Notes under the pieces: model-generated
Seen by the model: only the letters and a program-made list of their open reading frames with translations
Databases searched by the model: none
Told to the model about the DNA's origin: nothing
Assembly: GCF_004362855.1 (NCBI RefSeq)
Contig: NZ_SNXW01000006.1
Span: 124,001-188,000 of the forward strand
Length of the DNA: 64,000 nucleotides
DNA from: Aquabacterium commune
GTDB taxonomy: Bacteria > Pseudomonadota > Gammaproteobacteria > Burkholderiales > Burkholderiaceae_C
Direction of reading: 5' to 3'
Made by a program: the position numbers and the translations under genes
Shown: in pieces, positions 35,901 to 43,587 of the stretch
Numbering within the stretch: position 1 is the first letter of the stretch
How the letters are laid out: the number at the start of each line of letters is the position of its first letter

Positions 35901-36143
35901 GAGCAGGACCGCACCCGCGGCGTGCCCGCGTGGGATGCCGTCATCGGCGCGGCCGTGCGGCGGTTCCGTCCCATCGTGCTGACAGCCGCCGCTGCCGTGC
36001 TGGCCATGATCCCGCTGAGCCGCAGCGTGTTCTGGGGCCCGATGGCCGTGGCCATCATGGGCGGTCTGGTCGTCGCCACGGCGCTGACCCTGCTGGCGCT
36101 GCCGGCGATGTACGCGGCCTGGTTCCGCGTCCGCCGGCCCTGA
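32976..36143 (+). CDS. RND efflux transporter permease (AcrB/HAE-1 superfamily)
   Basis: 1055 residues from GTG 32976, supported by CAGGAGC 5-10 bases upstream. Twelve membrane helices in two repeats, each followed by a large periplasmic loop. TM1 follows HPALTRYLMVV; TM4 carries the proton-relay pair in GLLVDDAIIAVE; the second half ends with FVALLGVIALMGMIMRNSVILIDQIE, listed as GMIMRNSVILIDQ. The QDEDPPF motif after TM1 marks the subgroup that includes TriC- and VexF-like pumps. It exports hydrophobic or amphiphilic compounds by proton antiport. No outer-membrane factor gene follows, so it must use one encoded elsewhere. Confidence 0.95.
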   Translation: MHNPDPHSPSDEAASPRAKHFNISRWALEHPALTRYLMVVLMLLGVASYFQLGQDEDPPFAFRVMVVRAYWPGTTAQEMAEQVTDKIERTLQEVPNADRIQSYTKPGESFSLMVVKDYSTPKEIPNLWYQVRKKIGDMRATLPQGVIGPFFNDEFGDVYGSIYALSADGFSEEELRQFAERTRSDMLRVPGVAKVELFGVQPEKVYVEIPQRRLAQLGIDMPQVVAQLNAQNAVEGAGVFSNERSTVQMRVNGAFNAVEQLRALPIRTVNPANGQARSLKLGDIATIRRAYQDPPTTKVRHQGKQVIAMGISMAKGGDIIQLGKNLTQASDAIRAELPAGIELDQIQNQPEAVSRSVGEFVKVLLEAVVVVLAVSFVSLGLHTKPLRLDVWPGLVVAITIPLVLAVTFLVMYYADVGLHKISLGALIIALGLLVDDAIIAVEMMVHKLEEGYDKVSAATAAYDLTAMPMLTGTLITAAGFLPIGMARSATGEYTYAIFAVTAAALLISWLVSVYFVPYLGLLLLRTRPKVSKDAPHGGAAHATDIYDTPFYNRFKALVGWCVAHRWATIGLTLLALVLGVVGMGKVQQQFFPDSSRPEIIVDLWQPEGTSFYATEDVAKRFEARMMKEPGVKTVSTWVGTGLPRFYLPMDQIFPQSNVSQVVLLPDSTEARERLRKALPALMAAEFPEVRARVKLLPNGPPVPYPVQFRIVGDDVETLRKIASEAKALMRTNPDMLGVNDNWNEYIRAIRLSVDQDKARALGVSSQSIAQASRILTSGATVAQYREADRLIDIDFRTPQSERQTLEALDNAYVPTASGKMIPVLQVAKPKLVWEPGVLWREGRHFAVTVQGDVREGVQGPTVSQALWPQMQALQAKLPSGYRIQLAGTAEESTKGQGSIFANVPVMLFIIFTLLMLQLQSFSRAMLVFLTGPMGIAGVAMALLALDRPFGFVALLGVIALMGMIMRNSVILIDQIEQDRTRGVPAWDAVIGAAVRRFRPIVLTAAAAVLAMIPLSRSVFWGPMAVAIMGGLVVATALTLLALPAMYAAWFRVRRP

Positions 36144-36214
36144 GTTGGCGCTGCCGCGGCGGTTTGGCGACTTTGCCGCGGTAGAATCTCGGGTTACGAC
36201 CGAATCAGCCAGTT

Positions 36215-36264
36215 CGGCGGCCATGGACGGGCAAACACCGCCCATCAGGTCGCCGGGCTTTTTT
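36215..36264 (+). terminator. Probable terminator after the RND pump, upstream of tRNA-Leu
   Basis: Outer stem CGGCGGCC (36215-36222) pairs with GGTCGCCG (36248-36255) with one G-U; an inner hairpin ATGG-GGGC / GCCCAT fills the loop, and six T follow at 36259-36264. A TAGAAT -10-like box at 36182-36187 lies upstream, so it could also be a leader element ahead of tRNA-Leu. Confidence 0.5.
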
Positions 36265-36273
36265 CAGTCTGCT

Positions 36274-36360
36274 GCGCGGGTGGCGAAATTGGTAGACGCA
36301 CCAGGTTTAGGTCCTGACGCCAGCGATGGTGTGGGGGTTCGAGTCCCCCCCCGCGCACCA
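36274..36360 (+). tRNA. tRNA-Leu (anticodon UAG)
   Basis: 87 bases including encoded CCA. Acceptor arms GCGCGGG / CCCGCGC, a D-loop AAATTGGTAGAC, anticodon loop TTTAGGT (TAG), a long variable arm typical of leucine tRNAs and TTCGAGT in the T arm. It lies 41 bases before tig with no terminator between them, so it may be cut out of a joint transcript. Confidence 0.96.
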
Positions 36361-36401
36361 CAGACGCGTTTTTGTTATCACCATTTCTGAGAGTTCACAT
36401 C

Positions 36402-37724
36402 ATGGCGATCACCGTGGAGACCCTCGACAAGCTGGAGCGCCGCATCACGCTGTCGCTGGCAGCTGACGTCCTCAAGAACGAAGTCGATGCCCGCCTCAAG
36501 AAGCTGGCCCGCACCACCAAGGCCGACGGCTTCCGCCCCGGCAAGGTGCCCTTGAACGTCGTCGCCCAGCGTTACGGCTATTCCGTCCAGTACGAAGTCA
36601 TCAACGACAAGGTCGGCCAGGCATTTGCCGAAGCCGCCCAGCAAGCGCAACTGCGCGTTGCCGGTCAGCCCCGCATTTCCGAAAAGGAAGGCGAGCCCAC
36701 CGACGGCCAACTGCAGTTCGACGCCGTGTTCGAGGTCTATCCCGAAGTCAGCATCGCTGACCTGTCGGGCGCCGAAATCGAGCGCGTCACCGCCGAAGTC
36801 AACGACGCGGCCATCGACCGCACCATCGACATCCTGCGCAAGCAGCGCCGCACCTTCGCCCAGCGTCCTGCTGCCGAAGGCGCTGTCGACGGCGACCGCG
36901 TCACCATCGACTTCGAAGGCAAGATCGACGGCGTGCCCTTCGAGGGCGGCAAGGCCGAAGGCTTCCAGTTCCTGGTCGGCGAAGGCCAGATGCTCGAAGC
37001 CTTCGAGAAGGCCGTGCGCGGCATGAAGACCGGCGACTCCAAGACCTTCCCGCTGGCCTTCCCCGAGGACTACCACGGCAAGGACGTGGCCGGCAAGGAA
37101 GCCGACTTCCTGGTCACCGTCAAGAAGGTCGAGCAGCAGAACCTGCCCGAGCTGACCGAGGACTTCGTCAAGTCCCTGGGTCTGGCCGACGGCGCCGTCG
37201 AATCCCTGCGTGCCGACGTCAAGCGCAACCTGGAGCGCGAGGTCAAGTTCCGCGTGGCCGCCCGCAACAAGGCTGCCGCCATGGAAGCCCTGCTGAAGCT
37301 GGTCGATTTCGACCTGCCCCAGTCGCTCGTGGCCGCCGAAGGCGACCGCCTGCTGGAAGGCGCCCGTGCCGACCTGAAGGCCCGTGGCATCCCCGACGCC
37401 GACAAGGCCCCGATCCCCGCCGAGATGTTCAAGCCCCAGGCCGAGCGCCGCGTGCGCCTGGGCCTGACCGTGGCCGAGCTGGTCAAGGCCAACAACCTGC
37501 AGGCCAAGCCCGAGCAGCTGCAAGCCCACATCCAGGAACTGGCCCAGAGCTACGAACAGCCCGCCCAAGTGGTGGCCTGGTACATGAGCGACCGCCAGCG
37601 CATGGCCGAAGTCGAAGCCGTGGTCATCGAAGGCAACGTCGCCGATTTCGTGCTGTCCAAGGCCAAGGTCACCGACAAGGTGATGGGTTTTGAAGAGCTG
37701 ATGGGCCAACAAGCCGCTGCTTGA
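36402..37724 (+). CDS. tig: Trigger factor, ribosome-associated chaperone
   Basis: 440 residues from ATG 36402 (GAGAG 8 bases upstream; the frame extends to 36372 without a better start). The N-terminal ribosome-binding domain has GFRPGKVP, the L23 docking loop. The FKBP-type peptidyl-prolyl isomerase domain (about 150-240) shows GDRVTIDFEGKIDGVPFEGG, cited as TIDFEGKIDG, and AVRGMKTGDSK. The C-terminal helical chaperone domain covers 250-440. It folds nascent chains at the ribosome exit and speeds proline isomerisation. It leads the conserved tig-clpP-clpX-lon order. Confidence 0.97.
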   Translation: MAITVETLDKLERRITLSLAADVLKNEVDARLKKLARTTKADGFRPGKVPLNVVAQRYGYSVQYEVINDKVGQAFAEAAQQAQLRVAGQPRISEKEGEPTDGQLQFDAVFEVYPEVSIADLSGAEIERVTAEVNDAAIDRTIDILRKQRRTFAQRPAAEGAVDGDRVTIDFEGKIDGVPFEGGKAEGFQFLVGEGQMLEAFEKAVRGMKTGDSKTFPLAFPEDYHGKDVAGKEADFLVTVKKVEQQNLPELTEDFVKSLGLADGAVESLRADVKRNLEREVKFRVAARNKAAAMEALLKLVDFDLPQSLVAAEGDRLLEGARADLKARGIPDADKAPIPAEMFKPQAERRVRLGLTVAELVKANNLQAKPEQLQAHIQELAQSYEQPAQVVAWYMSDRQRMAEVEAVVIEGNVADFVLSKAKVTDKVMGFEELMGQQAAA

Positions 37725-37804
37725 TCTGAGCTTGTCTCGATTTCTTGCCTCCACTTTGACGCCGATTTGATCGGCGCCTGGCGGCAAAATCGACGGCAGC
37801 CCCG

Positions 37805-37846
37805 AGGCACCTGCATTCCCGAGTGGATGCCGGTGCCTTTTGTTTT
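37805..37846 (+). terminator. Rho-independent terminator of tig
   Basis: AGGCACC (37805-37811) plus GCAT pairs with ATGC plus GGTGCCT (to 37838), each side with one bulged base, followed by TTTTGTTTT. It separates tig from clpP. Confidence 0.75.
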
Positions 37847-37951
37847 GTGCAACCGTCCCCAGATGCTGAGAGCGTGCGCCATGGTGGGTTCTACCGCTGT
37901 GCGCGCAAACAACGGAAAGACGACGTCCGTGGACTGCCGCTTTTTCCAGCC

Positions 37952-37980
37952 TTCGACGTGGCCGGATCGCACGTCATAAT
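37952..37980 (+). promoter_or_regulatory. Possible promoter of clpP
   Basis: CATAAT at 37975-37980 resembles a -10 box; TTCGAC 17 bases upstream is a weak -35. It lies 41 bases before clpP, downstream of the tig terminator. No sigma-32-like motif is evident here. Confidence 0.35.
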
Positions 37981-38021
37981 GAATTCATCCTGATCCATTC
38001 GATTTCGCCACAAGGACGCAC

Positions 38022-38630
38022 ATGAGCGCACTGGACATCCAAAACCTGGGCATGGTGCCCATGGTCATCGAACAATCGGGTCGCGGTGAGCGCGCCTACG
38101 ACATCTACAGCCGCCTGCTGCGCGAGCGCGTGATCTTCCTGGTCGGCCCGGTGAACGACGCCACGGCCAACCTCGTGGTTGCCCAGATGCTCTTCCTGGA
38201 GAGCGAGAACCCCGACAAGGACATCTCGTTCTACATCAACTCGCCGGGCGGCAGCGTCAGCGCGGGCATGTCGATCTTCGACACGATGAACTTCATCAAG
38301 CCCGACGTCTCCACGCTGTGCATGGGCATGGCCGCCTCCATGGGCGCCTTCCTGCTGTCGGCCGGTGCCAAGGGCAAGCGTTTCGCGCTGCCCAACAGCA
38401 AGATCATGATCCACCAGCCGCTGGGCGGCACACAGGGCCAGGCCACGGACATCGAAATCCATGCCCGCGAGATCCTGAAAACCCGCGAACAGCTCAACAA
38501 AATCCTGGCCGAACGCTCTGGCCAGCCGCTGGACAAGATCCAGAACGACACCGAGCGCGACTACTACATGACGGCCGAAGAGGCCGCCACCTACGGACTC
38601 ATCGACAAGGTGCTGGAAAAGCGCGCCTGA
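38022..38630 (+). CDS. clpP: ATP-dependent Clp protease proteolytic subunit
   Basis: 202 residues, usual length with a short N-terminal propeptide. The serine-protease triad is S106 (GMAASMGAF), H131 (MIHQPLGG) and D180; the oxyanion region [12 protein letters not shown] is present. It forms a 14-subunit chamber that degrades proteins fed to it by ClpX or ClpA. clpX follows 67 bases later and lon after that, giving a protein-quality-control cluster. Confidence 0.98.
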   Translation: MSALDIQNLGMVPMVIEQSGRGERAYDIYSRLLRERVIFLVGPVNDATANLVVAQMLFLESENPDKDISFYINSPGGSVSAGMSIFDTMNFIKPDVSTLCMGMAASMGAFLLSAGAKGKRFALPNSKIMIHQPLGGTQGQATDIEIHAREILKTREQLNKILAERSGQPLDKIQNDTERDYYMTAEEAATYGLIDKVLEKRA

Positions 38631-38697
38631 CGGCGAGCGTGGCGCCGCCGGCGCTATGATCTTTCCACACCTTGCCGACACCCTGACAGGCCGCACC

Positions 38698-39975
38698 ATG
38701 CCCGAGAAAAAAGGCTCTTCCAGCGAAAAAATCCTCTACTGCTCTTTCTGTGGAAAGAGCCAGCATGAGGTCAAGAAACTCATCGCCGGCCCGTCCGTTT
38801 TCATTTGCGACGAGTGCATCGAGCTGTGCAACGACATCATCCGTGACGAGGTCGCGGCCGAGTCGGAGCAGGCCAAGCCCTCGCGCGGCGACCTGCCCAC
38901 CCCGGCTGAGATCAAGTCCAGCCTGGACCAGTACGTCATCGGCCAGGACACGGCCAAGCGCACGCTGTCGGTGGCGGTCTACAACCACTACAAGCGCCTC
39001 AAGCACATGGGCGCTGGCGAAGGCAAGAAGGGCGAAGTCGAGCTCTCCAAGTCCAACATCCTGCTGATCGGCCCCACGGGCTCCGGCAAGACGCTGCTCG
39101 CGCAGACCCTGGCCCGCCTGCTGAACGTGCCTTTCGTGATCGCCGATGCCACCACGCTGACCGAAGCCGGCTACGTGGGCGAAGACGTCGAAAACATCAT
39201 CCAGAAGCTGCTGCAGAACTGCAATTACGAGGTCGAGAAGGCCCAGCGAGGCATCGTCTACATCGACGAAATCGACAAGATCTCGCGCAAGTCCGACAAC
39301 CCGTCCATCACGCGCGACGTGTCGGGCGAGGGCGTGCAGCAGGCCCTGCTCAAGCTCATCGAAGGCACGATGGCCTCGGTGCCCCCGCAAGGCGGCCGCA
39401 AGCACCCGAACCAGGACTTCCTGCAGATCGACACGACCAACATCCTGTTCATTTGCGGCGGTGCTTTCGATGGCCTGGAAAAGGTCATCCAGAACCGCTC
39501 GGTCAAATCCGGCATCGGCTTCGGTGCCGAGGTGCAGAGCAAGGAAGATCGCAAGGTCGGCGAGGTCTTCCGCGAGGTCGAGCCCGAGGACATCATCAAG
39601 TTCGGCCTCATCCCCGAACTGGTGGGCCGCCTGCCGGTCGTGGCCACGCTGGGCGAGCTGACGGAAGACGCCCTCGTGCGCATCCTGACCGAGCCCAAGA
39701 ACGCGCTGATCAAGCAATACGGTCAGCTGCTGAACATGGACGGCGTCGAGCTGGAAATCCGGCCGGCCGCCCTGGGTGCCATCGCCCGCAAGGCGCTGGC
39801 GCGCAAGACCGGTGCCCGTGGCCTGCGCTCCATCCTGGAGCAATCGCTGCTGGACACCATGTTTGAACTTCCCACTCAGGAGGGCGTGCAGAAAGTCGTG
39901 CTGGACGAATCCACCATCGAAGAAAACGCCAAGCCATTGCTGGTGTACCGGGAACAGGCCAAGGCCAGTGCCTGA
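38698..39975 (+). CDS. clpX: ATP-dependent Clp protease ATP-binding subunit ClpX
   Basis: 425 residues from ATG 38698; an upstream ATG at 38656 would add 14 residues not typical of ClpX. The zinc-binding domain has C15, C18, C37 and C40. The AAA+ module has Walker A GPTGSGKT, the pore loop GYVG, Walker B VYIDEIDK, the RKH loop (GGRKHPNQ) and the arginine sensor GARGLRS. The ClpP-docking loop is present as IGFGAEV. It unfolds ssrA-tagged and other substrates and feeds them to ClpP. Confidence 0.98.
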   Translation: MPEKKGSSSEKILYCSFCGKSQHEVKKLIAGPSVFICDECIELCNDIIRDEVAAESEQAKPSRGDLPTPAEIKSSLDQYVIGQDTAKRTLSVAVYNHYKRLKHMGAGEGKKGEVELSKSNILLIGPTGSGKTLLAQTLARLLNVPFVIADATTLTEAGYVGEDVENIIQKLLQNCNYEVEKAQRGIVYIDEIDKISRKSDNPSITRDVSGEGVQQALLKLIEGTMASVPPQGGRKHPNQDFLQIDTTNILFICGGAFDGLEKVIQNRSVKSGIGFGAEVQSKEDRKVGEVFREVEPEDIIKFGLIPELVGRLPVVATLGELTEDALVRILTEPKNALIKQYGQLLNMDGVELEIRPAALGAIARKALARKTGARGLRSILEQSLLDTMFELPTQEGVQKVVLDESTIEENAKPLLVYREQAKASA

Positions 39976-40024
39976 GCGCTGTTGACGCGCTCTGTGGGGC
40001 ACCGCTGAGAGGTATCACGGTGCC

Positions 40025-40052
40025 CTTGTGTTTCTCCCCTGAGGCCCCACGT
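40025..40052 (+). promoter_or_regulatory. Sigma-32-like heat-shock promoter of lon
   Basis: CTTGTGT (40025-40031) and CCCCACGT (40045-40052), spaced by 13 bases, resemble CTTGAAA-N11-16-CCCCATNT. Transcription would start near 40058, about 20 bases before the lon ATG. lon is heat-shock controlled in enteric bacteria. Confidence 0.5.
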
Positions 40053-40077
40053 GGTCTTCAGAGAAAGTGAGCCCAAA

Positions 40078-42510
40078 ATGTCTGGACACCCCATTCTTCC
40101 TTCCCATCCCATCACCCTGCCGCTGCTGCCGCTGCGTGATGTCGTGGTCTTCCCGCACATGGTGATCCCGCTGTTCGTGGGGCGCCCCAAGTCCATCAAG
40201 GCCCTGGAATCCGCCATGGAGTCCGGTCGCCAGATCATGCTCGTGGCCCAGAAGGCCGCCGGCAAGGACGAGCCCAAGGCGGAGGACATGTTCGACATCG
40301 GCTGCGTCTCCAGCATCCTGCAGATGCTGAAGCTGCCCGACGGCACCGTGAAAGTGCTGGTCGAAGGCGTGCAGCGCGCCAACACGCAATCCATCGACGA
40401 CAGCGGTGAGTTCTTCACCTCGGTGTCCGTGCCCGTCCAGCCTGAAGGCGACGTCACGCCCGAGGTCGAGGCCCTGCGCCGCGCCGTGACGCAGCAGTTC
40501 GACCAGTACGTCAAGCTCAACAAGAAGATCCCGCCCGAGATCCTCACCTCGATCTCCGGCATCGACGATGCGGGCCGCCTGGCCGACACCATCGCCGCCC
40601 ACCTGCCGCTCAAGCTCGAAGCCAAGCAGGCTGTGCTGGACCTGTTCTCGGTCTCGGCCCGCCTGGAAAAGCTGCTCGAACTGCTGGAGCACGAAGTTGA
40701 CATCCTGCAGGTCGAGAAGCGCATCCGTGGCCGCGTCAAGCGCCAGATGGAGAAGTCCCAGCGCGAGTACTACCTCAACGAGCAGGTCAAGGCCATCCAG
40801 AAGGAGCTCGGCGAAGGCGAGGAGGGCGCTGACCTCGAAGAAATCGCCAAGAAGATCGAGTCGGCCCGCATGCCCAAAGAGGCGCGCAAGAAGGTCGATG
40901 CCGAGTTCAAGAAGCTCAAGCTGATGTCACCGATGTCGGCCGAAGCCACGGTGGTGCGCAACTACATCGAGACCCTGGTCAACCTGCCCTGGAGCAAGAA
41001 GTCCAAGGTCAAGCACGACCTGGCCCTGGCCGAGGAAGTGCTCAACGAAGAGCACTACGGCCTCGACAAGGTCAAGGAACGCATCCTTGAGTACCTTGCT
41101 GTCCAGCAACGCGTGGACAAGGTCAAGGCGCCCATCCTGTGCCTGGTCGGCCCCCCTGGCGTCGGCAAGACCTCGCTGGGCCAGTCCATCGCCCGTGCCA
41201 CCGGACGCAAGTTCGTGCGCATGGCCTTGGGCGGTGTGCGCGACGAAGCCGAGATCCGCGGTCACCGCCGCACCTACATCGGCTCCATGCCGGGCAAGGT
41301 GCTGCAGAGCCTGTCCAAGGTCGGCGTGCGCAACCCGCTGTTCCTGCTGGACGAGATCGACAAACTCGGCATGGACTTCCGCGGCGACCCGTCTTCGGCG
41401 CTGCTGGAGGTGCTTGACCCCGAGCAGAACCACACCTTCGGTGACCACTACATCGAGGTCGATTTCGACCTGTCCGATGTGATGTTCGTGGCCACGTCGA
41501 ACTCGCTGAACATCCCGCCGGCGCTGCTGGACCGGATGGAAGTGATCCGCCTGGCCGGCTACACCGAAGACGAGAAGGTGCACATCGTTCAAACCTACCT
41601 GCTGCCCAAGCAGATCAAGAACAACGGCGTGAAGGACGGTGAGCTGGAAATCGCTGAAAGCGCCATCCGCGGCATCATCCGTTACTACACCCGCGAGGCC
41701 GGCGTGCGCTCGCTGGAACGCGAAGTCTCCAAGATCTGCCGCAAGACGATCAAGGGCATCGCGCTCAAGCAGTTCACCGACAAGGTCGTGGTGACCGACG
41801 AGAACCTCAATGACTTCCTGGGCGTGCGCAAGTACAGCTACGGCGAAGCCACCAAGGAAAACCAGGTCGGTCAGGTCGTGGGTCTGGCGTGGACGGAAGT
41901 GGGCGGCGATTTGCTGACCATCGAAGCCGCGGTCATGCCGGGCAAGGGCAACATCATCCGCACCGGCCAGCTGGGCGACGTGATGAAGGAGTCGGTCGAG
42001 GCCGCCCGTTCGGTGGTGCGTTCACGCGCACGCCGCCTGGGCATCACCGATGACATGTTCGAGAAGCGCGACATCCACATCCACGTGCCCGACGGTGCCA
42101 CGCCCAAGGACGGCCCGAGCGCGGGCGCGGCCATGACGACGGCCTTCGTGTCGGCGCTCACGGGCATCCCGGTGCGTGCGGACGTGGCCATGACGGGCGA
42201 GATCACGCTGCGCGGCGAGGTCACGGCCATCGGGGGGTTGAAGGAGAAGCTGTTGGCGGCTCACCGTGGCGGCATCAAGACGGTGCTGATCCCGGAGGAG
42301 AACGTCAAGGACCTCGCCGAGATCCCCGAGAACGTGAAGGGCCAGATCGAGATCGTGCCGGTCAAGTGGATCGACAAGGTGCTCGAAGTGGCGCTGGAGC
42401 GTCAGCCACAGGCTCTGCCCGATGAGGAGCCCAAAGTCGAGGCCAAGCCAGAAGCCGCAGCGGCCACACCTGCGGCTGCCACGGGCCCTGCGGAGTTGCT
42501 CAAGCACTGA
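40078..42510 (+). CDS. lon: ATP-dependent endopeptidase Lon (LonA)
   Basis: 810 residues from ATG 40078; a GTG at 40051 lies at the predicted transcription start. LAN substrate domain 1-200 ([16 protein letters not shown]), coiled coil, AAA+ domain with Walker [10 protein letters not shown] and Walker [10 protein letters not shown], then the protease domain with the catalytic dyad S681 (DGPSAGAAM) and K724 (GLKEKLLAA), the same 43-residue spacing as in E. coli. A C-terminal Ala/Pro/Glu tail of about 30 residues is added. It degrades misfolded and regulatory proteins. A possible sigma-32 promoter lies just upstream. Confidence 0.98.
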   Translation: MSGHPILPSHPITLPLLPLRDVVVFPHMVIPLFVGRPKSIKALESAMESGRQIMLVAQKAAGKDEPKAEDMFDIGCVSSILQMLKLPDGTVKVLVEGVQRANTQSIDDSGEFFTSVSVPVQPEGDVTPEVEALRRAVTQQFDQYVKLNKKIPPEILTSISGIDDAGRLADTIAAHLPLKLEAKQAVLDLFSVSARLEKLLELLEHEVDILQVEKRIRGRVKRQMEKSQREYYLNEQVKAIQKELGEGEEGADLEEIAKKIESARMPKEARKKVDAEFKKLKLMSPMSAEATVVRNYIETLVNLPWSKKSKVKHDLALAEEVLNEEHYGLDKVKERILEYLAVQQRVDKVKAPILCLVGPPGVGKTSLGQSIARATGRKFVRMALGGVRDEAEIRGHRRTYIGSMPGKVLQSLSKVGVRNPLFLLDEIDKLGMDFRGDPSSALLEVLDPEQNHTFGDHYIEVDFDLSDVMFVATSNSLNIPPALLDRMEVIRLAGYTEDEKVHIVQTYLLPKQIKNNGVKDGELEIAESAIRGIIRYYTREAGVRSLEREVSKICRKTIKGIALKQFTDKVVVTDENLNDFLGVRKYSYGEATKENQVGQVVGLAWTEVGGDLLTIEAAVMPGKGNIIRTGQLGDVMKESVEAARSVVRSRARRLGITDDMFEKRDIHIHVPDGATPKDGPSAGAAMTTAFVSALTGIPVRADVAMTGEITLRGEVTAIGGLKEKLLAAHRGGIKTVLIPEENVKDLAEIPENVKGQIEIVPVKWIDKVLEVALERQPQALPDEEPKVEAKPEAAAATPAAATGPAELLKH

Positions 42511-42576
42511 GGCAAGGCAGCTTCGGCTGTTGGGGGATGTGGTTCGGACGTTGCCAGCATGATGCGTTCGGACCAC

Positions 42577-42597
42577 ACCGCCAAAAAAATTGGCGGT
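42577..42597. terminator. Hairpin after lon, possible weak terminator
   Basis: ACCGCCAA (42577-42584) pairs with TTGGCGGT (42590-42597) around a five-A loop. No T-run follows, so termination efficiency is doubtful; it ends 3 bases before the -35 box of tRNA-Gly. Confidence 0.35.
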
Positions 42598-42600
42598 CAC

Positions 42601-42630
42601 TTGACCTGAAGCTCAAAAACGATGTACAGT
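42601..42630 (+). promoter_or_regulatory. Promoter of first tRNA-Gly
   Basis: TTGACC (42601-42606), 18-base spacer and TACAGT (42625-42630), followed by a TTC..GTCTTCGCTG block that is also found after the promoter of the second tRNA-Gly copy. Confidence 0.6.
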
Positions 42631-42684
42631 TCAAGTCTTCGCTGAGCACTGAACCAAGCGGTGCGAAACAACGGTGAAGACAAT

Positions 42685-42760
42685 GCGGGATTAGCTCAGT
42701 TGGTAGAGCGATACCTTGCCAAGGTATAGGTCGAGAGTTCGAGTCTCTTATCCCGCTCCA
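42685..42760 (+). tRNA. tRNA-Gly (anticodon GCC), copy 1
   Basis: 76 bases with encoded CCA. Acceptor GCGGGAT / ATCCCGC, D loop AGCTCAGTTGGTAGAGC, anticodon loop TTGCCAA, T loop TTCGAGT. Identical to the copy at 43250. Confidence 0.97.
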
Positions 42761-42767
42761 AATTGCA

Positions 42768-42796
42768 AAGGGAAGCCTGAAAAGGCTTCCCTTTTT
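42768..42796 (+). terminator. Terminator after tRNA-Gly copy 1
   Basis: AAGGGAAGCC pairs with GGCTTCCCTT around a six-base loop, followed by a run of T to 42796. Confidence 0.9.
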
Positions 42797-42896
42797 GCAT
42801 GGTGGGTCCGCATGGTGACTCGCATTCTCACTCGCATGGTCAGGCGGTCGTGTCGCGCCCCTGGTGATCTCGTTGTCGGCTCTGCGCCGGTTGAGC

Positions 42897-42985
42897 TGGT
42901 GCCCCGAGCCGGACTTGAACCGGCACGCCATGTTGGTGGCGGCGGATTTTAAGTCCGCTGTGTCTACCGATTTCACCATCGGGGC
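42897..42985 (-). tRNA. tRNA-Leu (anticodon UAA)
   Basis: 89 bases with CCA, on the minus strand between the two tRNA-Gly copies. Acceptor GCCCCGA / TCGGGGC, anticodon loop CTTAAAA (TAA), long variable arm, T arm with TTCAAGT. It reads opposite to the neighbouring tRNAs. Confidence 0.96.
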
Positions 42986-43110
42986 CTGGCGGGAGTGTAA
43001 GCGCGCCAAGGTCTGGTGTTCTGGAGCGTGCTCGGCTGCCATGGCCTGACGAGCGACCTGCCGTGGCGGGTGTTGTCACGGCGCAGCAGGTGACGAAAAT
43101 GCGCAACACC

Positions 43111-43139
43111 TTGCGAAGTGCGCAAAATCGGTGTACATT
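43111..43139 (+). promoter_or_regulatory. Promoter of second tRNA-Gly
   Basis: TTGCGA (43111-43116), 17-base spacer and TACATT (43134-43139). The downstream GGTCTTCGCTG block resembles that after the copy 1 promoter. Confidence 0.6.
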
Positions 43140-43249
43140 ATTGGTCTTCGCTGTTCACGACACCAGACGGGAGCAAGACGCAAGTCAGGCGAATCGTTGC
43201 AGTTGTTTTCGAGTGTTCTTTGAATGCGGCAACACATGCGTTAGCAAAC

Positions 43250-43325
43250 GCGGGATTAGCTCAGTTGGTAGAGCGATACCTTGCCAAGGTATAGGTCGAG
43301 AGTTCGAGTCTCTTATCCCGCTCCA
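43250..43325 (+). tRNA. tRNA-Gly (anticodon GCC), copy 2
   Basis: Identical over its 76 bases to the gene at 42685. It is followed by its own terminator and then tRNA-Cys, all on the plus strand. Confidence 0.97.
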
Positions 43326-43332
43326 GATGCAG

Positions 43333-43366
43333 AAGGGAAGCCCGGTTGACCAGGCTTCCCTTTTTT
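43333..43366 (+). terminator. Terminator after tRNA-Gly copy 2
   Basis: AAGGGAAGCC (43333-43342) pairs with GGCTTCCCTT, followed by six or more T. The stem sequence is the same as at 42768, the loop differs. Confidence 0.85.
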
Positions 43367-43417
43367 CAAGCAGGCCATGGCCTGTTTCGAGCAGGCGAAT
43401 GCCTGCGGCAACCGATT

Positions 43418-43491
43418 GGCGCGGTAGCAAAGCGGTTATGCCCCGGATTGCAAATCCGGTTAGTCCGGTTCGACTCCGGACCGCGCCTCCA
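43418..43491 (+). tRNA. tRNA-Cys (anticodon GCA)
   Basis: 74 bases with CCA. Acceptor GGCGCGG / CCGCGCC, anticodon loop TTGCAAA, T arm with TTCGACT. It lies 92 bases after tRNA-Gly copy 2 with a terminator between, so it needs read-through or its own promoter. Confidence 0.96.
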
Positions 43492-43497
43492 AGAAAA

Positions 43498-43528
43498 AGC
43501 CCTTCGCGTCACCGCGAGGGGCTTTTTT
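43498..43528 (+). terminator. Terminator after tRNA-Cys
   Basis: AGCCCTTCGCG (43498-43508) pairs with CGCGAGGGGCT (43513-43523) with one G-T pair, a 4-base loop, then six T. Confidence 0.92.
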
Positions 43529-43587
43529 CTTGACCGATCATGGCAGGCCCAACGTGGCCACCATCGATGGACCCCAACCGCTTCTGC

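Noticed and set aside
32958-36245. A 1095-residue open frame on the minus strand across the RND permease
   Set aside because: It lies antisense to a full-length conserved permease, has His/Gln/Gly-rich composition typical of the complement of high-GC codons, and shows no domain.
42685-43491. The tRNA cluster as an integration site of a mobile element
   Set aside because: No integrase, no direct att-like repeats beyond the tRNA-Gly duplication itself, and no change in base composition.
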